A stretch of 64,000 nucleotides of DNA from Halobacillus litoralis (GTDB taxonomy: Bacteria > Bacillota > Bacilli > Bacillales > Halobacillaceae): positions 434,001 through 498,000 of the forward strand of contig NZ_WMEZ01000001.1 in NCBI RefSeq assembly GCF_009856415.1, given 5' to 3'. Numbering within the stretch: position 1 is the stretch's first letter; the number at the start of each line of letters is the position of its first letter. Shown here in pieces: positions 51,601 through 60,711 of this stretch. The translations under genes were made by a program, and so were the position numbers. The notes under the pieces are model-generated. The model ran no database searches, was not told the origin of the DNA, and was given only the letters and a program-made list of their open reading frames with translations.

Positions 51601-52684
51601 ACGTATTCCCCCTGATCAAGGATACAATCAGTAGTAGAGCGGGTAAGACGACAATGGCTGTAACGGAAATCAGCTGGATTTGCGTCGAGTAATGGAAAAC
51701 TTCCGTCAGTCCTTCAGGAAATAAGCTCAAAGCAAAAATGGATACACCCGCAATCGGTAAGAACCACCGTCTTGGTGTAAACATATTTTTCAAGCCCAAA
51801 GTCAATGTGTACATATAAGCGGTGAAGGAAGTGAAAGCTGTCGTCAACCATCCGAAGATAAAGATCAATTCAAACCGTTCGAAAAAGAAACCTTGAAATT
51901 CGATGCTCTTGGCCATTTCTATCGTTGGGAACGTGATTTCTTTCAGCTCTTCCACTCCTAGAACTCCAATGGAGATGATATGGAAAACCACATAGATGAG
52001 GGCGGTCAAGCCGATACTCGTCCACATCGTGATCAGCAGATTTTTGGCTTTCTTCTTTTTGATCAATTTGGCGAAGATCAGTAAAAGCTCCATACCTAAA
52101 AAAGAGAAGAAGGTGATTTGTGCTCCCCTGATCGTTGACCAAATGTTATTTTGCAGGATGGGGCGAACGTTATTGATATCAAGGTTTTTGATACTCAATA
52201 AACAAAGCACGATGAACATGACCATCATGATCGGAAAATAGAGTTGGAAAAACCGGACGATATCCCCGGCCCCGTTATAGATCAAATACATGCTGACGAG
52301 AAGAAAGGAACCCACCACGATATACAATGGTGTCGTATCGAGCAGGTAGTTTTTGATAATTCCCCCGATGATTCTGAGTATATAGGCAGCAACGATAAGG
52401 CTGTAGACCGTGAAGTATAAGTTAAAGAGGAAGCCTATGAATTTCCCCATTATCGTTGAACTCATCTCGAAAAAAGTGAGTCCGGGATAACGGACAGCCA
52501 GGGCTACATAAATGCAGGAAACGATGGAAACGGCGATGGCACCGAAAATGATGCTCAGCCACAGGTCTTGAGAATTTACCATCTTGGCTAGATCACGGGG
52601 CATGAGGATGATGCCGATTCCGATCATCGATGATATGAATACGACGACAAGCTGCAGCATAGTCAGTTGTTTCAAATCACTCAA
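51590..52684 (-). CDS. Germinant receptor B subunit (permease-like)
   Basis: 364 residues, ten membrane helices of the APC-type GerAB family: LTMLQLVVVFISSMIGIGIILMPRDLA in the first helix, SIVSCIYVALAVRYPG, IRGAQITFFSFLGMELLLIFAKLIKKKKAK at mid-length. GerAB-type subunits bind the germinant. Overlaps gerA (8 bases) and gerC (11 bases). Confidence 0.93.
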   Translation of the reverse strand: MSDLKQLTMLQLVVVFISSMIGIGIILMPRDLAKMVNSQDLWLSIIFGAIAVSIVSCIYVALAVRYPGLTFFEMSSTIMGKFIGFLFNLYFTVYSLIVAAYILRIIGGIIKNYLLDTTPLYIVVGSFLLVSMYLIYNGAGDIVRFFQLYFPIMMVMFIVLCLLSIKNLDINNVRPILQNNIWSTIRGAQITFFSFLGMELLLIFAKLIKKKKAKNLLITMWTSIGLTALIYVVFHIISIGVLGVEELKEITFPTIEMAKSIEFQGFFFERFELIFIFGWLTTAFTSFTAYMYTLTLGLKNMFTPRRWFLPIAGVSIFALSLFPEGLTEVFHYSTQIQLISVTAIVVLPALLLIVSLIRGNTYAT

Positions 52685-54056
52685 TGCGTCCGCCTCCTTT
52701 TTTCAACTTGAATCGAATCAAGGAATCTTTCCAACGCTTCACGTAAAAAGGTGTGAAAGGTTCCAAGTATGGAACAGAGAAGCTTTGCAGATGAACAAGG
52801 TGAATACTGACGACAAAGATAGCCAAAATCAATCCATATATGCCTAGAAATGCGGCGGCAAACAGCATGACGAAACTGATCGTTCTGAGCGCCAGGCTTA
52901 ACGCATAATCGGCAATGGTAAATGAACAGATGGCCGCGAACGAAACGACGATGACCATCAAAGGGCTGACGATCCCTGCGGTAACAGCCGCTTCACCGAG
53001 GACGATCGCTCCGACAATACTGACGGCAGGTCCGATCGGTTTGGGTAATCGGATGCCCGCTTCCCTCAAGGTTTCAATGGTCAATTGCATGATCAACGCT
53101 TCCATGAACGATGGGATCGGTACACCTTCACGGGTTTTAGCGATGGAGATGGCTAGATCTGTTGGTATCAAACCATGATGGTAGGAAATCAAAGAAATAT
53201 AAACCGAAGGAAGCATGACGGATAAAAAAGCAGCCATGAACCGCATTAATCGGATAAGGGATGCCGGGATCCACTTGAAGTTGTAGTCATCAGCCTGTTG
53301 AAAAAGGCTGTTCAACGTTGTCGGAGCGAGCAAAACAGAAGGGGAACCTTCAACGAAAACCGCTACTTTCCCTTCTACAAGCGCGCTGGCTACTTTTGTC
53401 GGTCTTTCGGTTTCCTGTATCTCAGGAAACAGCGAGTAGTTGTTCTTTTCCAGCAATTGCTCCATCACTCCACCATCCGGTATGTAATCTTCCTGGACAG
53501 CCTGGATCCTTGCTCGTACGTCCTTCAACAGTTCCTCATTGACCGTACGATCGACATAAGCGATGGATACATTGGTAAAGGAGCGGGTGCCGATGGTGAA
53601 TTCTTCAAACTTCAAATCCGTTGTACGCAAGTGGACACGCAAGAGAGCGATATTTTGTTCCAGTGATTCGATAAAGCCATCGCGTGACCCACGCAGGGTC
53701 ATCTCCGATACAGGTTCCTGGATGGAGCGGTACGCGAATTGTGCGGTGTCGATCGCATACACCGTCTGTTGTTCGATCAACAGTGTGTAACCATCGAGCA
53801 GATATTGGTCGACGTCGTTTTTGTTCTCCAGTTGCAGCAAAGGCTCTGCTGAAAAGGCATGTGGAAGAGGATTCTCTTTGTGTTTCCACTCTTGTAATGG
53901 AAGAAGAATCGCATCCTGCACTTGTTTCATATCCGTGATGGCAGGTATGTAGATGACGTGGACGGGGTGATCCTCAAGCTCCATTTTCTTGATGGTCACA
54001 TGGTGGTTTTTCTGTTTTTCACGAAGGATTTGGTCGATGTTCAACGTTTGATCCAT
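52677..54056 (-). CDS. Germinant receptor A subunit
   Basis: 459 residues: an N-terminal cytosolic region (VTIKKMELEDHPVHVIYIPAITD) and a membrane domain with GerA signatures: LRGSRDGFIESLEQNIALLRVHLR, YIPDGGVMEQLLE, PSVLLAPTTLNSLFQQADDY, PIPSFMEALIMQLTIETLREAGIRLP. Oligomeric ion-channel subunit in recent models of germination. ATG 54056 is chosen over one five codons earlier because GGGGTGAG is just upstream. First gene of the receptor operon; a sigma-G promoter is expected in 54060-54190. Confidence 0.94.
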   Translation of the reverse strand: MDQTLNIDQILREKQKNHHVTIKKMELEDHPVHVIYIPAITDMKQVQDAILLPLQEWKHKENPLPHAFSAEPLLQLENKNDVDQYLLDGYTLLIEQQTVYAIDTAQFAYRSIQEPVSEMTLRGSRDGFIESLEQNIALLRVHLRTTDLKFEEFTIGTRSFTNVSIAYVDRTVNEELLKDVRARIQAVQEDYIPDGGVMEQLLEKNNYSLFPEIQETERPTKVASALVEGKVAVFVEGSPSVLLAPTTLNSLFQQADDYNFKWIPASLIRLMRFMAAFLSVMLPSVYISLISYHHGLIPTDLAISIAKTREGVPIPSFMEALIMQLTIETLREAGIRLPKPIGPAVSIVGAIVLGEAAVTAGIVSPLMVIVVSFAAICSFTIADYALSLALRTISFVMLFAAAFLGIYGLILAIFVVSIHLVHLQSFSVPYLEPFTPFYVKRWKDSLIRFKLKKGGGRIE

Positions 54057-54188
54057 GTGCTCACCCCACATCCGCAGTTTTTTTTATTATGTACTATTTT
54101 CCTTTATTTACACAAACGTAATATTGTTCATTTAGTGTATATTTACACATTTATTTGTGGTACCATATCCATAGAAAAGGAGAGGAGA

Positions 54189-55358
54189 ATGGATATGAGG
54201 AAAAGAAAGATAGCCGCCTGGGTTTTTACGATTGTCTTTGGATTGGTGGGATGGTTTGTTTATGGACTTGCTCGTATATTGTCCACTGGGAATGAATACA
54301 TATACATCGGTTTCCTATGCATCGCCATTGGTTTATCGGTGAATTACTTTATTTTGAACTTACATAAGAAGGTCGCCAAGACGTGGACGTGGGTCATGAT
54401 GGTTGTGGTATTCATCGTTCCTTCTGTCGTCTATGGGAGTTATGACTGGTATATACGAAGCATTGAAATTGCCAGCGCTGAAGTCGATCTTTCCACTTAT
54501 CAACCGTACAAGGAAGGGGCGGACCTCGCTCGTCTAGAAAAACCTGCTACTCTTCAATTGAAAGAAAATCTTCCGGAGTTAGATGGAGCGACCGCTTTAT
54601 ACCCTGTCTATGCAGCGTTCGCTGAAGCCGTTTATCCAGAAGGCTCCTATGTACATGATGATCGCAGTGAAAGTCCTGTTACTGTCTCGAAAACGAACGG
54701 AGCTTTTCAGCGGTTATCAAGGTTTCAAGTGAACATCATCTTCACCGCTGGACCTTCGGATGAACAGAAGCAGGCCTTGAAACAAATGGAGAAAACAGCC
54801 ATAGGGAAGGAAGCTTTCGTATTTTTTGTACATAAGGATAATCCGGTTGATTCTTTAACATTGAACGAGCTGAGAGGGATTTATTCCGGTGAAATCAAGA
54901 ATTGGAAAGACGTTGGCGGAAGAGATCAAAAAATTATCGCCTTTCAACGGCCGGAAGGAAGCGGCAGTCAAACAGGACTGGAAAACATGATGGGGGAAAC
55001 ACCCATCATGGACCCGCCCAAAGACCAAAGGGTCGACGGAATGGGTGGGGTGATTGAAAAAGCTTCGGATTACAGGAATTATCGCAACAGCATTGGGTTC
55101 AGTTATCGGTTTTTCGCCACGAAGATGGTGGAAGGACATAACATCAAGCTGTTGAATATCAATGGCATCGTACCAAGTGTTTATCATATCAAAAGCGGGG
55201 ACTATCCTCTGACGGAAAACTTTTATGCGATTACGAATGGCACGAAAAATCCCCACGTCGAACCGTTGATCGAGTGGATTCTGTCGAGGCAGGGGCAGAG
55301 ACTGATTGAAGAGACAGGATATATCCCTGTTAAAGGAACCAACCTTCCCGAAGAGTAA
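54189..55358 (+). CDS. Membrane-anchored PstS-like phosphate-binding protein
   Basis: 389 residues. Three N-terminal helices (AAWVFTIVFGLVGWFVYGLARIL, YIYIGFLCIAIGLSVNYFIL, WVMMVVVFIVPSVVYG), then a periplasmic-binding fold of the PBP-like/PstS type: DGATALYPVYAAFAEAVYP, FVHKDNPVDSLTLNELRGIYSGEIKNWKDVGG, AFQRPEGSGSQTGLE. B. subtilis has YjgB-unlike homologues of this design; ligand is probably phosphate or a similar oxyanion. AAGGAG precedes 54189 by 6. No PstABC genes follow, so it is probably not a transporter part. Confidence 0.8.
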   Translation: MDMRKRKIAAWVFTIVFGLVGWFVYGLARILSTGNEYIYIGFLCIAIGLSVNYFILNLHKKVAKTWTWVMMVVVFIVPSVVYGSYDWYIRSIEIASAEVDLSTYQPYKEGADLARLEKPATLQLKENLPELDGATALYPVYAAFAEAVYPEGSYVHDDRSESPVTVSKTNGAFQRLSRFQVNIIFTAGPSDEQKQALKQMEKTAIGKEAFVFFVHKDNPVDSLTLNELRGIYSGEIKNWKDVGGRDQKIIAFQRPEGSGSQTGLENMMGETPIMDPPKDQRVDGMGGVIEKASDYRNYRNSIGFSYRFFATKMVEGHNIKLLNINGIVPSVYHIKSGDYPLTENFYAITNGTKNPHVEPLIEWILSRQGQRLIEETGYIPVKGTNLPEE

Positions 55359-55464
55359 GCCACTCTTTGAGGAAACGAGTTTCTTCTGCATTTTGTGGAT
55401 GTTATTTCATTACATGGATTCTCATCAACCTTCACAAAATAGGGGAGAAGGGAGGTCTTCCGAC

Positions 55465-55566
55465 ATGGGTGAAAAAGCGAAAAACAAAAGCAAGAAAGAC
55501 CTGAATGCACTTCGTCGTGAAAAAGGGGAAAAGAACGGTACGGGCAAACAAGACCCTTATCGTTAA
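55465..55566 (+). CDS. Very small charged protein
   Basis: 33 residues, strongly basic and hydrophilic (EKAKNKSKKDLNALRREKGEKN, tail GKQDPYR). GGGAGG about 10 bases upstream of the ATG at 55465. It may be a spore or nucleic-acid-associated peptide, which is only a guess from composition. A terminator follows. Confidence 0.5.
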   Translation: MGEKAKNKSKKDLNALRREKGEKNGTGKQDPYR

Positions 55567-55576
55567 GGATGATAAA

Positions 55577-55612
55577 AACGCCTGCTTCCCATTGGAAGCA
55601 GGCGTTCCTTTT
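55577..55612. terminator. Bidirectional terminator
   Basis: AACGCCTGCTTCC and GGAAGCAGGCGTT, perfect 13-bp arms, flanked by A run on the left and T run on the right. Confidence 0.88.
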
Positions 55613-56155
55613 TTATACCGTTTGTGGTCGATCTTCAATCGTATCATTCAGCTTCCTGAATTTATTCTTGATGACGGATGTATCTGCAAAAAGATCATGT
55701 ATTCCCTGGTGGCGTTTTGTGAACGCAACAACCAGATAAGGAATTCCGAGGATTGCCATGCTGATGTAACGACCGATGCATTCACGGAAGATGATCTGAC
55801 CGTTGGACAAAGCTTCTCCTTTGAATGAAACGACAGACAAACCTAAGATCATTTTTCCTAGCGTAGCGCGGAAAAACTTCGTCATCAAAATGAAGTAAGC
55901 GAAAAAGATGATCGATGTCGTAATATTTGCTGCGCTGAACATGGGTACCCAAAGTTGGGCGTCTTCCAGATTCAAGAGTCGCAGCAATGGCCGGGTCACT
56001 ATGGTATTGACACTCCAAATGACAATCAAGTCGATGATGTAGGCAAGGAATCTTGAACCGAATCCTGCGTACAGCAGTTTTTGGAGGTCGCTTTTCTGAT
56101 GATGGATCAACGATGAAAGCTGACCATCGTTTTCGTTATGATTGGTGTCATCCAT
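55613..56155 (-). CDS. RDD-domain membrane protein (YteJ-like)
   Basis: 180 residues. Motif AGFGSRFLAYIIDLIVIWSVN holds the Arg and Asp of the RDD family, then LMTKFFRATLGKMILGLSVV, and QIIFRECIGRYISMAILGIPYLV. Three membrane helices. Next to sppA in the same order as B. subtilis yteI-yteJ (12-base gap). Role unclear; some RDD proteins act as Na+/H+ antiporters. Confidence 0.9.
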   Translation of the reverse strand: MDDTNHNENDGQLSSLIHHQKSDLQKLLYAGFGSRFLAYIIDLIVIWSVNTIVTRPLLRLLNLEDAQLWVPMFSAANITTSIIFFAYFILMTKFFRATLGKMILGLSVVSFKGEALSNGQIIFRECIGRYISMAILGIPYLVVAFTKRHQGIHDLFADTSVIKNKFRKLNDTIEDRPQTV

Positions 56156-56167
56156 ACCGTTCCCTCC

Positions 56168-57166
56168 TTAATCTGTGTACATATACATCATGCGTGGTCC
56201 TTGGCGCTTGTTCATCAATTCTTCGATGTAACGGATTTCACTATTCGGCATCAAGCTTTCAGCAAGCGGCAGGTTGAAAAAGGACCCCATGGTATTTTTG
56301 TATTGGAACACCTGCGGGTCGCCACCGATTTCTTTCTTGAGTGCCTTCAATGTGTCTTCACGGAATCCGATGTCGTCTACCAGTCCGTTCTCCACCGCTT
56401 GCTTTCCAGAGTAGATCCGGCCGTCAGCGAGTTCTTTCACGCGGCTTTCCTGCATATCTCGTCCCTCGACTATGACATCGACGAACTGCTGGTAGGACTC
56501 ATCGACAAGCGTTTGGAGGATCTCTCTGTCCGCTTCGGTCATTTCCTTCGTCGGACTCATGATATCTTTGAACTCCCCACTCTTGATGGTGTTGAATTTC
56601 ACTCCATACTCATTGGCAAGTTCCTGATAATTGATGCTTTCCATGATGACACCCAAGGAACCTGTGAACGTATCATTACTCGCAAAAATACGGTCAGCTG
56701 GGGCAGAAACATAATACCCGCCGGAAGCGGCCATGTTCCCCATGGACACGTAAATCGTCTTTCCAGCTTCTTTTACTTCAAGCAATTTGTCATGGATTTC
56801 AGCACTTTCATAGACACCGCCCCCTGGGGAATTGACATATAGGTGCACCCCTTTGATGGAGGTATCTTTTTTGATCGCTTCTAGTTTTTTCATAAAGCGA
56901 TCATGCTGATAGCCGCCGCCCCCGAAAGGATTCGGGTTCGTGCTCGGGTTGTCGATGATGGCCCCTTCGAGGTTCAACTCTACAATCCGTTTGCTTCCGG
57001 ACCCTCGTTCGACGACTTTTTCTTCTAAATTCTCATTGCTTGCGAAGAGCCCCATCGTCTCATTCTCCGCTTCTTCACCGGTAAAGACCGTTCCGATCAG
57101 CTGGACGACAAGAGCGAGAATCAAAATCGTGGCTGCAATGATACTTGCCGTTATTCTTTTGCTCAT
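56168..57166 (-). CDS. sppA: Signal peptide peptidase SppA
   Basis: 332 residues. One N-terminal membrane helix (IIAATILILALVVQLIGTVF), then the serine-lysine protease domain: YVNSPGGGVYES, MGNMAASGGYYVSAPADRI with the nucleophile S148, SLGVIMES, and SGEFKDIMSPTKEM with general base K200, equal within one residue to the catalytic pair of B. subtilis SppA. Degrades leftover signal peptides and acts in antimicrobial-peptide tolerance. ATG 57166 behind AAAGGAG. Confidence 0.95.
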   Translation of the reverse strand: MSKRITASIIAATILILALVVQLIGTVFTGEEAENETMGLFASNENLEEKVVERGSGSKRIVELNLEGAIIDNPSTNPNPFGGGGYQHDRFMKKLEAIKKDTSIKGVHLYVNSPGGGVYESAEIHDKLLEVKEAGKTIYVSMGNMAASGGYYVSAPADRIFASNDTFTGSLGVIMESINYQELANEYGVKFNTIKSGEFKDIMSPTKEMTEADREILQTLVDESYQQFVDVIVEGRDMQESRVKELADGRIYSGKQAVENGLVDDIGFREDTLKALKKEIGGDPQVFQYKNTMGSFFNLPLAESLMPNSEIRYIEELMNKRQGPRMMYMYTD

Positions 57167-57385
57167 ATGTAAACTCCTTTCTGTCTGTTGTTCAGGATAC
57201 AACCATACCATAAGGCTATGGTTCAAGGATATGAAATGAACCTTCGAATGTTTCTGAACACCTTTTCTACGAATGAGGGTTTGTAAGGTTTCAAATTTGA
57301 TGATTTTTTTATAAGATCTTTATCCGTTGTAAATTTCGCATAGTTCCTTTAGGAAACGGGTAGAGAAGGGGAGGAGGGATAGACA

Positions 57386-57592
57386 TTGAGTCGGAATAAA
57401 TTAAGAATCATCATCATTACCATCATCATTGTATTTTTAGTTGGACTTGTTGGATTATCCATTCGAATGGCCCTGCAGCCGAAGGCGATCGATGGAAAAA
57501 GGACGGAAGTGGTTTCCGTCCTTCAATCCGGGTTCACGTGCACCAGTTGGAATCTCTCGCAAACGAGGTCCATGTCTTCGCTGTATTCATAA
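57386..57592 (+). CDS. Small single-helix protein, overlapping its neighbour
   Basis: 68 residues from a TTG behind GGGAGGAGGG: one membrane helix (LRIIIITIIIVFLVGLVGLSI) and a soluble tail. The last 23 codons overlap the 3' end of the opposing ASCH gene and contain that gene's hairpin (AAGGACGGAA/TTCCGTCCTT), so the original stop may have been lost. Confidence 0.5.
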   Translation: MSRNKLRIIIITIIIVFLVGLVGLSIRMALQPKAIDGKRTEVVSVLQSGFTCTSWNLSQTRSMSSLYS

Positions 57593-57972
57593 CCGATTTC
57601 TTCCGCTTCGTTCTTGTAAAATTTTTTATGAACCTCTAACCAGTGTTGATAAGAAAGGTCACCTTCTCCTTCCGCCCGAGCGAATTCCTCGGTTACTTCG
57701 TTAAAAGGAATCACTTCCACTTCTGTCGTCCTGATGATAGCGGCAGGTTCATCTTCTCCATTTAAGATGATGTTATATTCTCCGACTTCGGGGAGCGCTT
57801 CGTTTTCCACCTCATACGCTTGACGCGCCGAGCATGTGGCTGTTTTGATCCCGTCCATGACGAGTCTTGCCATTCGGTCAGGGGCGGTGCCAAAAGACCA
57901 CGCTTTGACGTTATCCGGTTTTTCTTTTCCTTTCCAATAGGAATCCCAGTACTCTTTCGCCTGTTCGTTCAT
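57523..57972 (-). CDS. ASCH-domain protein
   Basis: 149 residues. ASCH fold, recognised from VKAWSFGTAPDRMARLVMDGIKTATCSA near the N-terminus (the G-x-K-x-x-T core), then GEYNIILNGEDEPAAIIRTTEVEVIPFNEV and EGDLSYQHWLEVH. The family is RNA-binding or, in related bacterial proteins, an amidohydrolase on modified cytidine; the role here is unknown. AAAGGAG precedes the ATG at 57972. Confidence 0.88.
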   Translation of the reverse strand: MNEQAKEYWDSYWKGKEKPDNVKAWSFGTAPDRMARLVMDGIKTATCSARQAYEVENEALPEVGEYNIILNGEDEPAAIIRTTEVEVIPFNEVTEEFARAEGEGDLSYQHWLEVHKKFYKNEAEEIGYEYSEDMDLVCERFQLVHVNPD

Positions 57973-58078
57973 GTGTGAACACTCCTTTTCCAAATCTGCT
58001 GGACTTTTCATTTACTTACATTATGGGATGTTATAATGGATTCCATGCACATTTCCATGCTCAGAAGGGAGGAGTTCC

Positions 58079-58522
58079 TTGTATCACGCCAGGCCACCGC
58101 GATGGGTTGTACCTTTCTTTGCCCCTATTTTCATCGCTGACATACGGGAGCAGGAAATCAACCTCTACACGTTTTTAACGATCGCTATTGTTCTGCTTAT
58201 TCTTGGTCTTTCGTATCAATTGAAGGTGGATCAAACCATTCACTTCCACGTATGCTTCTTTCAATTTAAGGTTATAGAAAAAAGTGTACCACCCGCGGAC
58301 ATACATACAATTGTTTTCAGAGATGCCGGCTGGGGCACGCCTTCCGCATCCATCAAAATGAAGAAAGGCTTTCCGATTCGGGTGGTAAACTTTGATTCGG
58401 TGGAAGTCTTAGCCGATTTTGAAGATTTCGCCGAGCGCTACCAGATCAGAAGGGAAGAAAGGAAATATTACAGAACGGTTTATGACATGAAAAAGAGTAA
58501 AGAAAAGCAAGGCGCCTCATAA
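58079..58522 (+). CDS. Membrane protein with PH-like C-terminal domain
   Basis: 147 residues, TTG start behind GGGAGGAG. Two short hydrophobic segments (WVVPFFAPIFIADI; LYTFLTIAIVLLILGLSYQL) then a soluble beta-rich region (TIHFHVCFFQFKVIEKSVPPADIHTIVFRDAGWG, FPIRVVNFDSVEVLADFEDFAERY) with the style of YdbS/YdbT-like bacterial PH domains. Followed by another small gene at a 21-base gap, so probably an operon. Confidence 0.6.
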   Translation: MYHARPPRWVVPFFAPIFIADIREQEINLYTFLTIAIVLLILGLSYQLKVDQTIHFHVCFFQFKVIEKSVPPADIHTIVFRDAGWGTPSASIKMKKGFPIRVVNFDSVEVLADFEDFAERYQIRREERKYYRTVYDMKKSKEKQGAS

Positions 58523-58543
58523 TGAATAAAGAGGAGAATGTTC

Positions 58544-58945
58544 ATGAAGAAATGGCTGATCGCAGCAGGAATCCTATCCATCATAATCTCCGCTGGGATC
58601 ATGGTCCTGGTGCTGACGGGGGAGAACGTTTCTGTGGGGGCGAGTAAAGTCTATAAGGATGGGGAACTTTCTGTAAAGATTCGTTCATTGAAAGGACGGT
58701 ATGTGATGGATACATATACCGTAGAATCAGACAGGAATGTCTCGATTCCGTACACGTCTTCCATAAAGGAGGGAGATGTGACGCTTGAGATTACGAAGGA
58801 TGGAGAAGCGATTTTTGCAGAAACTCTGCCACATAACCAGGAAAGTGACTTTAAATTGCCTATGGAAGAAGGCTCTTATACTTTTTCCCTTCATACAGAG
58901 CAGGCAGAAGAGATTGATTTGACTTTGAAGCTCTCGGGAGAATAG
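58544..58945 (+). CDS. Hypothetical membrane-anchored protein
   Basis: 133 residues: an N-terminal helix that could be a signal anchor (WLIAAGILSIIISAGIMVLVL) and an extracytoplasmic beta-sandwich-like region (GELSVKIRSLKGRYVMDTYTVESDRNVSIPYTS, KEGDVTLEITKDGEAIF, LPMEEGSYTFSLHTE). No known family. GAGGAG before the ATG at 58544. Confidence 0.6.
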   Translation: MKKWLIAAGILSIIISAGIMVLVLTGENVSVGASKVYKDGELSVKIRSLKGRYVMDTYTVESDRNVSIPYTSSIKEGDVTLEITKDGEAIFAETLPHNQESDFKLPMEEGSYTFSLHTEQAEEIDLTLKLSGE

Positions 58946-59077
58946 CAGCGGATTTCCATATTATTGACGGGAATATTAAGATTCATTTACATCTCTTCGA
59001 CAATCCGCCTGCACCGGTGTATTTTCCATTAAAATAGGGCATGCGACACGTAACATACATCAAAGGAGATACCGACG

Positions 59078-60553
59078 ATGAACGTTGAACAGATTTTAAA
59101 ATTACTCAATCAAAAAACGAAAAAGAATATAAATCCCCATTCGCTCATCACCGGTGTCACAGACGACTCGCGGGAGGTTGAGGAAGGTTATGTCTTCGTA
59201 GCCGTCAGAGGTTATCAAGTCGACGGTCATGACTTTATTGAAGAAGCGATCGACAAAGGGGCGTCTGTGGTCGTCACGGAAGAAGAAGTGGAGCACGATG
59301 GTGCGGTTTGTCTGCAAACGGAAAACAGCAGGAAAGCGCTGGGGCAGATCGCGACAGCTTTTTATGGACATCCTTCTGACGATAAAATCGTGATCGGTGT
59401 GACGGGGACGAATGGGAAAACGACGACATCCCATATGATTAAACACCTTTGTGAAAAGAACGGCTATTCCTGTGGGATGTTCGGAACCATCGATTATATG
59501 GTCAATGATAAAGTCGTACCGGGTATACAGACGACACCGAGCGCTCCATTGCTGCAAAAGCTTCTCTTTGAAAGCAAGGATGATGTCGTCGTGATGGAGG
59601 TCTCCTCCCATGGGTTGGCACAGTACCGCCTGGAGGGGGTCGCCTTCGACTATGCAGTATTCACCAATTTATATAAAGATCATTTGGATTACCATGACTC
59701 AATGGAGTCGTATTTCGAAGCGAAATCGAAGCTTTTCCATATGTTGAAACCCGGAGGAACGTCTGTCATCAACACAGATGATCCCTGGGGTGAAAAACTG
59801 GCAAAGCTTGTTGAGGAAAGAGACACGTCCGTTTGTAAGGTCGGCCATCATTTGGAAAATGAGCTCATCCTAAAGGATATCGATACCGATGATTTTACTG
59901 CTTGCATTCATTACGGCGAAGAAAACAGGAAAGTAACTTCTCCGCTCAAGGGTACCCACAATGTCTACAACACCTTGGAGGCGTTTGCTGTCGGGCTTCA
60001 GCTCGGATTTTCATTTTCTGACATGGAAAAGGCGATGACTTCCTTGCCTGGCATCCGCGGCCGCTTCGAGCTCATCGAATTGGAAGGTGGACCGACCGTC
60101 GTCATCGATTATGCGCATACGGCAGACAGCATCGAACATGTACTGGATACGGCCAGACAACAAGGGGCCGCATCACTGACCCATGTCTTCGGTTTTCGTG
60201 GGGACAGGGACATCTCGAAAAGGGGAGAAATGATTGGTGCCTCCGCTATACGAGCAGACCATTACATCCTCACGCTTGATGACTTGAATACGGCCACATT
60301 CGATGAAATGGTATCCACGCTCGAAGACCTGCAGAAAGAATTCGGCGACTCCTCGGGCAGAATCATCCCCGACCGGACGCTCGCCATTGAAGAAGCGATC
60401 GTGAACAGCGAAGCAGGAGATTGGGTAATCATTACTGGTAAAGGCCATGAGAGTTACCAGCAGGATTACCATTACCCTGTGAGCTCCGACAAGGAAATGG
60501 TAGAAGATATGAAACGGAAGTTGAAGTCAGTGGAAAAAGATATGATGGCATGA
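59078..60553 (+). CDS. MurE-like Mur ligase, isolated from the dcw cluster
   Basis: 491 residues, full-length UDP-MurNAc-tripeptide-synthetase type. ATP site GVTGTNGKTTTSHM, VMEVSSHGLAQYRLEGV, FTNLYKDHLDYHDSMESYFEAKSKLF (with the carbamylated-Lys position), GRFELIE and ITGKGHESYQ are present. At the site that chooses the third amino acid, meso-DAP enzymes have DNPR and lysine enzymes a related DNP-x; here LTLDDLNTATFDEM lacks it. It sits alone, between unrelated genes. Probably an alternative amino-acid-adding paralogue; the reaction is not assignable. Confidence 0.82.
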   Translation: MNVEQILKLLNQKTKKNINPHSLITGVTDDSREVEEGYVFVAVRGYQVDGHDFIEEAIDKGASVVVTEEEVEHDGAVCLQTENSRKALGQIATAFYGHPSDDKIVIGVTGTNGKTTTSHMIKHLCEKNGYSCGMFGTIDYMVNDKVVPGIQTTPSAPLLQKLLFESKDDVVVMEVSSHGLAQYRLEGVAFDYAVFTNLYKDHLDYHDSMESYFEAKSKLFHMLKPGGTSVINTDDPWGEKLAKLVEERDTSVCKVGHHLENELILKDIDTDDFTACIHYGEENRKVTSPLKGTHNVYNTLEAFAVGLQLGFSFSDMEKAMTSLPGIRGRFELIELEGGPTVVIDYAHTADSIEHVLDTARQQGAASLTHVFGFRGDRDISKRGEMIGASAIRADHYILTLDDLNTATFDEMVSTLEDLQKEFGDSSGRIIPDRTLAIEEAIVNSEAGDWVIITGKGHESYQQDYHYPVSSDKEMVEDMKRKLKSVEKDMMA

Positions 60554-60582
60554 ACCTGCTTTTAATGGCAGGTTCTTTTTTT
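60552..60582 (+). terminator. Terminator of the MurE-like gene
   Basis: GAACCTGC and GCAGGTTC pair around 8 bases, then TTTTTTT. The stem touches the stop codon. Confidence 0.85.
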
Positions 60583-60711
60583 ATTCCATTGAAAACCTTT
60601 TCAAATCCCAGCTGAATCAATGCAACTCTTTACCACCCCTTGCACCTTATGAAGGAACTCTGGACTCTTTTAGAGAAAGGTACAAGGGAAAACCAAAAAG
60701 GATGTGAGTGA

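Noticed and set aside
53922-54188. N-terminal extension of the PstS-like protein
   Set aside because: The extra codons are antisense to gerA and lack a start site; the ATG at 54189 has two good ribosome sites.
54060-54190. Sigma-G promoter for the germination operon
   Set aside because: A CATAATA lies at a fair distance from gerA, but no -35 matching TGAATA at correct spacing could be fixed, so it was not listed.
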